From NCBI RefSeq assembly GCF_024362525.1, contig NZ_CP101458.1:1302001-1366000 (forward strand): a DNA stretch of 64,000 bases. Reading direction: 5' to 3'. Both the position numbers and the translations under genes were made by a program. Below are positions 49,929 to 57,590 of this stretch, piece after piece (within the stretch, counting starts at the first letter, position 1; each line of letters begins with the position of its first letter). The DNA comes from Natrononativus amylolyticus. GTDB taxonomy: Archaea; Halobacteriota; Halobacteria; Halobacteriales; Natrialbaceae. Below the pieces are notes generated by a model, which was given only the letters and a program-made list of their open reading frames with translations, did not search any database and was not told where the DNA came from.

Positions 49929-51388
49929 CAGTCGTCACCTCCCGGCACTTCGGCCGTCTCCGGGCGGCCGCCCCGTCCCTCGAGCACCGACATGACCGCG
50001 TAGCCGATGATCGGGAACAACACGATGACGAGCATCCCGCCGATCATCTCGGGGCTGCCGAAGTTCTCGACGGCGAAGTACGCCATGATGAAGATCATCA
50101 CGGCGGGGATCACGAACTTGATCACGGGGTCCCACCACTTGCCGACGTAGACGCCGGCGTTCTGGTTGACCGCGAGCAGGCGGAGCCGTTCGGGGCCGAG
50201 CGCCCAGCCGATGACGCCGATGATCGCGAGCGTTGCGAGGGGGAGCCCCCAGTTCCCGAAGACGAAGTCCAGGTAGTCGAGAATGTCCACGGAGTAGGCG
50301 CTGGGGATGCCGAGCAGCCAGATGCCGCCACAGACCCCGAGAACGGTCTGGGTGCGGGTAAAGCGCGTCTCCTCGGCCAGCGTCGTGACGCTCACCTCGG
50401 TGATCAACAGCCCGGAGGTGAACGCCGCGAGGAAGAAGCCCACGAAGAAGAGGATCGCGACGATGCCGCCGAAGGGGATCTCCGGGAACACTTGCACGAG
50501 CGAGACGAACGCGAGGCCGGCGCCGGCGTCGGGTTCGACGCCGACGGCGAAGACGATCGGGAAGATCGCCAGCGCCGCCAGGATGCCGATGCTCGACTCG
50601 CCGATGGCGGTGAACACGCCGCCGCCGAGGGGGACGTCGTCGTACTCGCGGAGGTAGCTCCCGACGGTGAGGGCGATCCCCCAGCCCAGGCCGGTCGAGA
50701 ACAGCGCCTGGCCGAGCGCCGCGATCCAGGTCTGGCTGTAGCCGAGGTACTCCCACTCGATGCCGAAGGTGAACGCGATCCCCTCGGTCGCGCCGGGGAG
50801 CGTGAGCCCCCGGATCGTCATGATGACGAGGGCGACGATCAGCGCGGGCACCGCGTAGACGACGACCCGCTCGACGCCCCGGCGAATGCCGAGGATGAGG
50901 ATCGCCGCGATCGACCCCATCACGACCGTGTGAAGCCCGATCATCAGCGCCGAGTTGGCGAAGAGGTCGTTCATGAACGGCTCGGCCTCGAAGCCGGTTG
51001 CGGTGAACGAGAACAGCAGCGAGTGAGCCGCGTAGTACAGCGTCCACGCGATGACCGGCGAGTAATATGACATCAGCGCGATGTTCACCAGCAGGACGAC
51101 CACGCCGAGGCCGACCAGCCCACCGGGACCGAGGACGTCACGGAACGCGCCGATGACGCCCTTGCCCGTGTACCGACCGAGGGCGACCTCGGCCATCAGT
51201 CCCGGCACCGCGAGCAGGAACAACAGGACGAGGAAGGCGACGACGAACGCGCCGCCGCCGTTGTCGCCCATCACGTACGGGAACCGCCAGATGTTCCCCG
51301 CGCCCACCATGGCGCCGATCATCGCCATCAAGAACCCGAACCGAGAGCCCCACTCGGCTCGAGCCGTCTTCGCCGGTGTCTCTGTCAT
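49928..51388 (-). CDS. sodium-dependent transporter, NSS/SNF family
   Basis: 486 residues with about 11-12 transmembrane helices. Helix 1 shows the NSS sodium/substrate motif AMVGAGNIWRFPYVMGDNGGGAF; further on are VALGRYTG, YYSPVIAWTLYYA and GLGWGIALTVGSYL. NSS proteins import amino acids or related compounds with sodium. The ATG at 51388 gives the family start TARAEWGSRFGFLMAMIGA. It is followed by a coupled small membrane protein. The substrate is not predictable from sequence. Confidence 0.93.
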   Translation of the reverse strand: MTETPAKTARAEWGSRFGFLMAMIGAMVGAGNIWRFPYVMGDNGGGAFVVAFLVLLFLLAVPGLMAEVALGRYTGKGVIGAFRDVLGPGGLVGLGVVVLLVNIALMSYYSPVIAWTLYYAAHSLLFSFTATGFEAEPFMNDLFANSALMIGLHTVVMGSIAAILILGIRRGVERVVVYAVPALIVALVIMTIRGLTLPGATEGIAFTFGIEWEYLGYSQTWIAALGQALFSTGLGWGIALTVGSYLREYDDVPLGGGVFTAIGESSIGILAALAIFPIVFAVGVEPDAGAGLAFVSLVQVFPEIPFGGIVAILFFVGFFLAAFTSGLLITEVSVTTLAEETRFTRTQTVLGVCGGIWLLGIPSAYSVDILDYLDFVFGNWGLPLATLAIIGVIGWALGPERLRLLAVNQNAGVYVGKWWDPVIKFVIPAVMIFIMAYFAVENFGSPEMIGGMLVIVLFPIIGYAVMSVLEGRGGRPETAEVPGGDD

Positions 51389-51511
51389 CGTCGATCCATA
51401 CAACCAGTCGACATCCAACGTGGTATACGTTACCGTATGTGATTCAGTGATGATCTGTTAAGATATGGTTACTGCGGCGTCCGCACCGGGCGTGTGGACC
51501 GAGTCGGCGGA

Positions 51512-52006
51512 TCAGGCGGTCGGAATCGACTCGATGTCGAACGCCTCGGTTCGCTCTTTGAGTTCGTCGAGGGCGTCCTGTTCTTCGCGCAGGTTCTCCT
51601 CGAGCAGATCCGCCGCCTCGTCCAGTCCCAGCTGGTCGGCCAGCGGGATGAGGTTGCCGTAGGCGGCGATCTCGTAGTGTTCGGTCTTCTCGGCGGCGGC
51701 CATGTTGTGGTAGTCGAGGACGTCCTGGTCGGGATCACTGTCGAGGAATCCCTCGTACTCCTCGATCAACCCCTTGATCCCCTCGCACTCCTCCTTTTCC
51801 GGCGGTTCACCGAACAGGTCGAACACCTCCTCGAGGCGATCGATGTGCCCCTGTGTTTCCTCCCTGTGGTCGGCGAACGCCTGCGCGATCTCCTCGCGCT
51901 CGGTGTGCTCCTCGAGGGTCTCGAGGGCGTCGAGGAGTTCGTGTTCCGCGTGGTAGATGTCTTCGAGGCCGTGCTCGAACAGGTCCTGAATCGTGTCTGT
52001 GCTCAT
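51512..52006 (-). CDS. YciE/DUF892 ferritin-like protein
   Basis: 164-residue four-helix bundle. Paired E/H residues occur in IYHAEHELLDAL, HREETQGHIDRLEEVF, MAAAEKTEHYEIAAYGNLI and LREEQDALDEL, consistent with a di-iron or ferritin-like fold of the YciE/DUF892 family. In haloarchaea and bacteria these are stress-linked. The ATG at 52006 is chosen three codons after an in-frame GTG or alternative start. It precedes the NSS gene by a spacer and is separately oriented from the DUF6360-like gene. Confidence 0.85.
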   Translation of the reverse strand: MSTDTIQDLFEHGLEDIYHAEHELLDALETLEEHTEREEIAQAFADHREETQGHIDRLEEVFDLFGEPPEKEECEGIKGLIEEYEGFLDSDPDQDVLDYHNMAAAEKTEHYEIAAYGNLIPLADQLGLDEAADLLEENLREEQDALDELKERTEAFDIESIPTA

Positions 52007-52094
52007 CGAAACCACCGTCAGTCGCTTCGCCCGTCAGCGACAAACAGGATCGGCCTGCGACGGCAGGCGCGGCTTCGTCGGGTGGTTTCGGCCG

Positions 52095-52376
52095 CTACTC
52101 GAGGGCCCCGTCGACCCTGTCGGCGTGTTGCTGGAGGTCTGCGGCCAGCTTGCGGGCCTGGGTGGGAGTCAGCCGAAACTCCTCCATGTGGGCGGGCAGG
52201 TTCGTCTCCGTCATGTTGTCGAGTTCACACTGGAGGCGCACGCAGTCGGGGTCCTCGGGGTCGGCCGTCGCGTTGAGGACGCCCTCGGCTTCCTCCTCGA
52301 AGTCGTGTCCCGTCGCGACGGCGTCGACGAGATCGAGGGTCGTGTACGCGTTGACGCGAAGCAGTCGATCTGTCAT
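52095..52376 (-). CDS. DUF6360-like small haloarchaeal protein
   Basis: 93 residues: MTDRLLRVNAYTTLDLVDAVATGHDFEEEAEGVLN, then DPDCVRLQCELDNMTETNLPAHMEEFRLTPTQARKLAADLQQHADRV. This order, a beta-rich N-half and a C-terminal helix, matches a conserved haloarchaeal family that I recall as DUF6360. No catalytic motif. It stands between the ferritin-like gene and the siroheme reductase with 75 bases to the latter. Confidence 0.7.
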   Translation of the reverse strand: MTDRLLRVNAYTTLDLVDAVATGHDFEEEAEGVLNATADPEDPDCVRLQCELDNMTETNLPAHMEEFRLTPTQARKLAADLQQHADRVDGALE

Positions 52377-52451
52377 TGCCCGAGACAGGCCGCGGAGACA
52401 CTTGAGCGCCGCGACTTTCGAACGCGCCGGGTCGGCGGGTCCGAACCCGGT

Positions 52452-54221
52452 TCAGTCGTCCGACGCGATCGGCGTGCCGTCCGCTCTCGCGGGTGCCGGA
52501 CTCTCCTCGAGGGCGTCGTCCTCGGCGTAGGGGTACCAGGTCCGCTTCGTGTTGTGCATGTACGGGTCCTCGTAGCTCGTCTCCTCGGGTTCGACCAGTT
52601 CGGCCAGTTCCTCGTCGTCGCGGGCAGCGACGAACTCCCGGAAGCTCTCGCCGCCCGAGCGGGCCTCGGTGAAGTTCTCGAGCAGGTTGGCGATGGCGCC
52701 GGGTACCTCGTCGACGGGAACGCGCTCTGTCACCCAGGAGGCGAACTGCGGGTTCTCACCGAGGCCGCCGCCGAGGCCGATGTCCAGCGCCTCGACTGGC
52801 TCGCCGTCCTTGCGCGTCTTCATCCCGCGAAGCGAGACGTCGGCGATCTGGGGCTGGGCGCAGGAGGCCGTACAGCCCGAGAGGTGGATGTGGAAGTCCT
52901 CGACGCCCTCGGGGAGGGGAACGTTCTCGACGAGCCACCGCGAGAAGCGCACCTGGCGGTTCTTCGTCTCGACGATCGAGAGCGAGCAGAACTCGGTGCC
53001 GGTGCAGGCGATCGACCCGCGCTGGAACGGATGCGGATCGGGACTGTGTCGGTCGAAGACGTCGTGAGCGAGTAAGTCCTCGACCGCGTCCTCGGGGACG
53101 TCGGTCAGGATAACGTTCTGGCGCTGGGTGAGGCGCACCTCGCCGGAACCGTACTCCTCGGCCAGGTCGGCGATCTCGAGGGTCTCCTCGGCGCCGATGC
53201 GGCCGACGAGTACGTTCAGCCCGACGTAGTAGTCCCCGTCCGCCTGCTCGTGGACGCCGACGTGGTCGCCCCTGCCGTCGCCGCCCGCGTTGTAGCTGTA
53301 CTCGGACCGGAGGTCCTCCCCCGCCGTCTCGAGGTCGAAGTCGACGTACCCCTGAAGGACCTCGCGAACCTTCTCCGGCCCCCACTCGTCGACGAGGAAC
53401 TTGATCCGGGCGTTGTAGCGGTTCTCGCGGTCGCCGTGATCCCGAAACAGCGCCGAGACGCCGGCGGCGACGTCGGCGGCTCGCTCGGGGGTGACGAAGA
53501 CGTCGACGTTCCGGGCGAAGCGCGGTTCGTTGCGGGCGAGGCCGCCGCCGACGCGGACGTTGTAGCCCGTCACCCGCTCGCCGTCGACCTCCTTCTCGGC
53601 GGGTTCGAACGCCAGGTCGTTGATGTCGCCCTGACCGCAGCCCTCCTCACAGCCCGTCACCGACACCTTCCACTTCCGGGGCAGGTTCGAGTGCGCCTCG
53701 TTTCGCTTGAACCGATCGTGAAGCTCGTGGGCCAGCGAGAGCGCGTCGACGTGCTCGTGTCTGTCCTTGCCGGCGACCGGACAGCCGACGATGTTCCGCC
53801 AGGAGTCACCACACGCTTGCACCGTCGACAGCCCCACCGACTCGAGACGGTCGAAGATCTCGGGGACGTCCTCGAGTCGGATCCAGTGGAGCTGGATCGC
53901 CTGGCGGGTCGTCACGTCGATCCAGCCGTTTCCGAACTCGGGGTTTTCGGCGGGGCCGGTCGAGAACTCCGCCGCGAGTTCGCCGATCGCCCGGAGCTGG
54001 CCCGGCTCGAGGACGCCGTTCGGCGGACCGATCCGCATCATGAAGTAGCTCTCCTGGCCGGCGCGCTGGTGGTACAGCCCGTACCACTTGAAGCGCTCGA
54101 ACCAGGCGTCGCGCTCGTCCGCCGGGATCGACTCCCAGCCGCGCGCCGCGAAGCGTTCGATCTCGGCGCGGATGTCGGTCCCGTAGAGGTCGTCCTTCCA
54201 TCGTTCGACGTCGCTTGGCAT
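52452..54221 (-). CDS. ferredoxin-dependent nitrite/sulfite reductase (siroheme, 4Fe-4S)
   Basis: 589-residue assimilatory reductase with two repeated half-domains. The 4Fe-4S/siroheme ligands are present as CTGTEFC (C-x5-C, about 405-411) and CTASC (C-x3-C, about 449-453). Substrate-binding segments include RIGPPNGVLEPGQLRAIGELA, WIDVTTRQAIQLHW, TVQACGDSWRNIVGCPVAG and SVTGCEEGCGQGDINDLAF. Both nitrite and sulfite reductases share these, so the substrate is uncertain; nitrite is favoured by resemblance to haloarchaeal NasD/NirA. No nitrate reductase or transporter gene lies nearby. The ATG at 54221 gives the natural N-terminus MPSDVERWKDDLYG. Confidence 0.87.
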   Translation of the reverse strand: MPSDVERWKDDLYGTDIRAEIERFAARGWESIPADERDAWFERFKWYGLYHQRAGQESYFMMRIGPPNGVLEPGQLRAIGELAAEFSTGPAENPEFGNGWIDVTTRQAIQLHWIRLEDVPEIFDRLESVGLSTVQACGDSWRNIVGCPVAGKDRHEHVDALSLAHELHDRFKRNEAHSNLPRKWKVSVTGCEEGCGQGDINDLAFEPAEKEVDGERVTGYNVRVGGGLARNEPRFARNVDVFVTPERAADVAAGVSALFRDHGDRENRYNARIKFLVDEWGPEKVREVLQGYVDFDLETAGEDLRSEYSYNAGGDGRGDHVGVHEQADGDYYVGLNVLVGRIGAEETLEIADLAEEYGSGEVRLTQRQNVILTDVPEDAVEDLLAHDVFDRHSPDPHPFQRGSIACTGTEFCSLSIVETKNRQVRFSRWLVENVPLPEGVEDFHIHLSGCTASCAQPQIADVSLRGMKTRKDGEPVEALDIGLGGGLGENPQFASWVTERVPVDEVPGAIANLLENFTEARSGGESFREFVAARDDEELAELVEPEETSYEDPYMHNTKRTWYPYAEDDALEESPAPARADGTPIASDD

Positions 54222-54267
54222 GCTGTCCGCCGCTACGGACGACACCCATAAACAGCCGCGCGTCGCG

Positions 54268-54642
54268 TCAGTTCTCCCCTCCTCTCTCCCCTGCCGGCCG
54301 TATTTGCCACCCCCGACCGCGGGCGTCTCGAACCGGCCGCTCGAGCGTCGACTGGACCCCTGACGGCCCGTACGGGCTGAACGCGCCGTCGACGATCCGG
54401 CCGACCGGCAGCCGGTCGATCGAACCGCTGTCACCGCAGTCGAGACACCGACCGACGGCGCCGGCGACGACGGTCGAGCCGTCCGCACCGACGTCGTAGA
54501 ACCCCTCGAGCAGGACGTGCGCGGGCGCACACTCACAGAATCGGCCACTCGAGAGCGTCCAGACGTCGCTCACCGCGACCTCTCGGCTGTCGTCGACGCT
54601 GATCCAGGCTCCGTCGTCGAGCGTTCGCAGTGCGATCGCCAT
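54268..54642 (-). CDS. haloarchaeal protein with cysteine pairs
   Basis: 124 residues: MAIALRTLDDGAWISVDDSR..., with CEC (C36, C38) and CLDC (C66, C69) as a possible zinc or iron-sulfur site, then IDRLPVGRIVDGAFSPYGPSG and an arginine-rich end (ERPVRDARGRGWQIRPAG). It lies 46 bases upstream of the siroheme reductase on the same strand, so it may be cotranscribed and could support cluster or siroheme chemistry; that is an inference from position only. Confidence 0.62.
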   Translation of the reverse strand: MAIALRTLDDGAWISVDDSREVAVSDVWTLSSGRFCECAPAHVLLEGFYDVGADGSTVVAGAVGRCLDCGDSGSIDRLPVGRIVDGAFSPYGPSGVQSTLERPVRDARGRGWQIRPAGERGGEN

Positions 54643-54847
54643 GCCCTCTCTTCGGGAGCGACCACCCTCCGTCCGTCGACCCGTGCAATCGTTAACCGAT
54701 CTCGAGACGCGAGCGCAACGGGAAACCGACAGACTGCGTTCGATTCTTCCGAGAGGTCGCGTCGAAGATACCGGCAATCGGTTCCTGTAGGCTCGAGAGC
54801 GGGTAGCGATTGCTTCCGTAGCGTCGCTTATGCGGCTCTCGGCGAAA
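54643..54847. other. spacer between divergent genes
   Basis: 205 bases between the leftward cysteine-pair gene and the ribosome-binding site of the rightward microprotein operon. TTAACC at about 54690 is the only AT-rich patch. No gene or RNA recognised. Confidence 0.35.
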
Positions 54848-54860
54848 GGAGGGGACGACC

Positions 54861-54953
54861 ATGACCGACTCGACACGACCCCGCCGTGGGTCACGACAGC
54901 ACGCCTCCGCGGACGTCGCCCCCGAACTGTACGGAGGCGAGCGCGAGCGATGA
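54861..54953 (+). CDS. 30-residue microprotein, first of a coupled pair
   Basis: MTDSTRPRRGSRQHASADVA followed by PELYGGERER. Supported by a strong Shine-Dalgarno GGAGGGG (54848-54854) six bases before the ATG and by an ATGA overlap with the next frame. Arginine-rich, likely nucleic-acid-contacting or simply disordered. I recognise no family. Confidence 0.45.
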   Translation: MTDSTRPRRGSRQHASADVAPELYGGERER

Positions 54954-55075
54954 CCGAGCGAGCGGAGCGCCTCGAGTGCGACGAGAAGCGAGACGACGCC
55001 CATCTCAGGGACGTCGACGTCGGCGCCGGCTGCACCGAGATCTGGGAGCACCTCGCCGAGACGCGCGAGGAGTGA
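54950..55075 (+). CDS. 41-residue acidic microprotein, second of a coupled pair
   Basis: MTERAERLECDEKRDDAHLR, then DVDVGAGCTEIWEHLAETREE. Acidic, with two cysteines (LECDE, GAGCTE) and a C-terminal helix. Its ATG overlaps the stop of the 30-residue frame (ATGA). The DUF7119 gene begins 51 bases downstream and may be on the same transcript. Composition is convincingly haloarchaeal. Confidence 0.55.
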   Translation: MTERAERLECDEKRDDAHLRDVDVGAGCTEIWEHLAETREE

Positions 55076-55126
55076 GCGAGGTCCCGTGAGAGGGCTTTTA
55101 GCGAGCGAGCACCCTTACTATAACCA

Positions 55127-55837
55127 ATGAGTGAAGACCCCGACGACCGCACTCGGGACGACGGCCGGGATCGCTCGATCCCGACCGACCGCGAGTCCCC
55201 CATCGGCGCGCCGGTGATTCGGGGCGACGAGTCGGTGACCGGCCGTCACGCCCGCGATGCGGTCCAGTTCGATCCCGACGATCCGGAGAGCCTGGCGGAA
55301 GCGGCCGAAACCGTCCGCCAGTTCGCCGTCGGGACGGCCGACGACAACCTCTACATGCTCCGCGGCGCCGCCGCGTGTGCGGCGCTCGTCCGCGGCGAGG
55401 GCTCCTACAAGGCCGCCGCACGGCGCGCGAGTCGAAGCGCCGACGGCGCGCCGGCCGACGAGGTGACGGTCTCGTTCATCCGCAAGTGGGCGCGAGTCCA
55501 CGACCTGCCCCGGTCCGTGCGCCGACAGGTCGCACTCGGCCACATCGCACCCTCGGCGGCGAAACACATCGCCCGCGTCGCCGGAACGACGCGGCTCCTG
55601 TTGGCCTGGGCGACGCTGGACAACGACCTCACCGTCCGGGAGGTCCAGCGAACCGCGAGCGCCGTCAACGACGGGGTTCCGATCGAGCACGCACTCGCCG
55701 AACAGGGCGTCAGGCTCGGCGAACTCCAGCTCACCCTCCCGAAGACGGCCTACCGCGACCTGCGCCGGGAGGCCTCCCTCGAGGGCGTCGAGCCCGGCGA
55801 GGTCGTCGCCACAGCCCTCGAGCAGTACTTCGAGTGA
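55127..55837 (+). CDS. DUF7119 protein with ParB-like helix-turn-helix
   Basis: 236 residues. After a disordered 35-residue tail comes a helical core: NLYMLRGAAACAALVRGEGSYKAAARRA, then FIRKWARVHDLPRSVRRQVALGHIAPSAAKHIARVAGTTRLLLAWATLD. The LPxxVRxxVxxGxIxxxxAxxIA pattern resembles the KorB/ParB helix-turn-helix. The C-terminus (LQLTLPKTAYRDLRREASLEGVEPGEVVATALEQYF) looks like a ribbon-helix-helix dimer. The family is recalled as DUF7119 of haloarchaea. Predicted DNA-binding; the role, from segregation to transcription, is unproven. Confidence 0.78.
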   Translation: MSEDPDDRTRDDGRDRSIPTDRESPIGAPVIRGDESVTGRHARDAVQFDPDDPESLAEAAETVRQFAVGTADDNLYMLRGAAACAALVRGEGSYKAAARRASRSADGAPADEVTVSFIRKWARVHDLPRSVRRQVALGHIAPSAAKHIARVAGTTRLLLAWATLDNDLTVREVQRTASAVNDGVPIEHALAEQGVRLGELQLTLPKTAYRDLRREASLEGVEPGEVVATALEQYFE

Positions 55838-55841
55838 CGGG

Positions 55842-57107
55842 TTAGGATGCGAGGAACGTCTCGACCGCCCGGGCGAGCGCGTCGCGCGCCGTCCGCACCT
55901 CTGCCCACTCGATCGACTCCTCGGGGAAGTGTGCCTGCTCGATGTTTCCGGGGCCGAACAGCACCGTCGGAATCCCCGCAGCGACGTAGTGGCGGCTGTC
56001 CGCGCCGTAGGTCGCCCCCCGGGGCGCCGTCTCCTCGAGGCCGACCGCCTCCATGCCGTCCTGGACCGCCGCCACGACGGGTTCGTCGGGGTCGGTTTCG
56101 GCGGCTTCGAACTGGATCGAGAAGCGCTCGAACGCCGGCGGGGTGGCCGCGAGCCACTCGTCGTCGGCGACGACCGACTCGAGGCGGCGTTCGAACTCCC
56201 GCTCGACGGCCGCGACGGTTTCACCGGGCGCGACGCCGATCCGAATCTCGGCGACGAGTTCGTCCGGCACCGACGAGGCCCACCGGCCCGCCTCGACGGT
56301 CCCGACGTTCACCGGCCAGGGGTTCGGAAACGTCTCGTACAGCGGGTGTGTGACCCGGTCGGCACGCTCGCTCTCGAGGTCCAGAAACGCCCGTCGAATC
56401 CGATCGAAGTGCGGGAGCACCGACTCCCCGCGCCAGCGAGTCGCCGCGTGGGCCGCCCGTCCCTCGAGTCGCAGCCGTTTCATCACACTCCCCTCCGTCG
56501 CGGTCACCGGGCGCAGCGAGGTCGGTTCGGCGACGATCGCTCCGTCGCGCTCGAACGGATAGGGGTTCGAGAGCGCTGCCGCGGCCGCACCGATACCGCC
56601 CTCCTCCTCGCCCGCGACGCTCTCGACGACGAGTCGGCCATCGACACCGGCGTCGCCGTCGGCTACCTGCCGGGCTGCGAACACACACGCCGCCAGCCCG
56701 GATTTCATGTCCGCGGCACCGCGGGCGGTCAACCGCGTCTCCGTGTCGTTCCACCGCGGTTCGAACGGATCCCCGCTCCAGCCCCGGCCGGCCGGAACGA
56801 CGTCGACGTGCCCGTTCAACACCAGCGTTCGTCCGGCGTCGGGATCGCCGAACTCGAGGACGCCGCCGACGCTCGGCCGGTTCGCCGTCTCGATCGCCGC
56901 GGGGTCGTCGGGAAACGAGGGATGGCCGGCCAGCTCTTCGGGGTCGGCCTCCCACTCGTAGGTCTCGAAGCCGAACGCCTCGAGCCTGTCACGAACCCAC
57001 GTCTGCGCCTCGGCCTCGGAGCCGGCCGTGGTCTCGAATCGACAGAGCCGTTCGAGGAACGTCCGCAGTTCGTCGTCGCGCGAACCTGCAGTTCTCGGCG
57101 GTGTCAT
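55842..57107 (-). CDS. M20 family metallopeptidase/deacylase (ArgE-DapE type)
   Basis: 421 residues. Metal site in order: LVLNGHVDVVPAG, RGAADMKSG, GEEEGGIGA, VAEPTSLRPVTATEGS and the C-terminal histidine in GPGNIEQAHFPEE. The dimerisation domain is in the middle (LRLEGRAAHAATRWRGESVLPHF). Distinct from the M20 protein at 8882: about 50 residues longer, and the two are only distantly similar. Acetylornithine- or succinyl-DAP-type substrates are possible. Convergent with DUF7119; four bases separate their stops. Confidence 0.9.
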   Translation of the reverse strand: MTPPRTAGSRDDELRTFLERLCRFETTAGSEAEAQTWVRDRLEAFGFETYEWEADPEELAGHPSFPDDPAAIETANRPSVGGVLEFGDPDAGRTLVLNGHVDVVPAGRGWSGDPFEPRWNDTETRLTARGAADMKSGLAACVFAARQVADGDAGVDGRLVVESVAGEEEGGIGAAAAALSNPYPFERDGAIVAEPTSLRPVTATEGSVMKRLRLEGRAAHAATRWRGESVLPHFDRIRRAFLDLESERADRVTHPLYETFPNPWPVNVGTVEAGRWASSVPDELVAEIRIGVAPGETVAAVEREFERRLESVVADDEWLAATPPAFERFSIQFEAAETDPDEPVVAAVQDGMEAVGLEETAPRGATYGADSRHYVAAGIPTVLFGPGNIEQAHFPEESIEWAEVRTARDALARAVETFLAS

Positions 57108-57189
57108 ACCCCGTACTCTCGAGCGCCGGTACTAAAACACGCTGAAGAAAGAAACGTTTAACCGCCGCTCCCCGAAAGATGGTACCACG

Positions 57190-57261
<72 letters not shown>

Positions 57262-57263
<2 letters not shown>

Positions 57264-57299
57264 CTTTTGCCACGAGCAAACTCGCGAGTGGCAAAACGG
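57262..57299 (+). other. hairpin immediately after tRNA-Lys
   Basis: TTTTGCCAC (57265-57273) pairs with GTGGCAAAA (57288-57296) around a short loop. It may be a processing or termination signal for the tRNA transcript. A similar but weaker hairpin (TGCACC/GGTGCA) follows the second T-arm copy at 57370-57398. Confidence 0.5.
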
Positions 57300-57305
57300 C
57301 CACGA

Positions 57306-57480
57306 GCGATTTGAACACAGGGAACAGCTTTGCTGCGACCGTGTGTTCAAATCGCGCCCGGTCCGCTTCTGCACCACGAACAACTCGTGAGCGGTGCATC
57401 ACGGAACCGGCTGGATTCGAACTAGACTGAGGGTCTGCGCGAAGCACAGGTTCTCGGGCGTCGTTCACAATCGCGCCCGG
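57306..57480. repeat. repeated fragments of the tRNA-Lys 3' end
   Basis: Direct copies of the tRNA T-arm/acceptor sequence occur at 57343-57372 (28 of 30 bases identical to 57241-57270) and, shorter, at 57463-57480 (one inserted base). An inverted 13-base copy (GCGATTTGAACAC) is at 57306-57318. Another T-arm-like string, GGATTCGAAC, reads on the opposite strand at about 57413-57422. This pattern suggests repeated past integration and excision at the tRNA gene. Confidence 0.7.
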
Positions 57481-57590
57481 TTAAGGAACGGACGTGACGA
57501 GCGAAGCGGCCAGCGTTCTCGAGAGGGCGTGCGAAAGCGGTCGCTCACGGACGACGAGAACGAAGCGAGAATACCACAATCAGCGAGCAG
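57481..57590. other. spacer after the tRNA-Lys repeat patch
   Basis: 110 bases of GC-rich sequence between the last tRNA fragment and the membrane protein gene; nothing recognisable apart from its role as the right border of the scar region. Confidence 0.3.
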
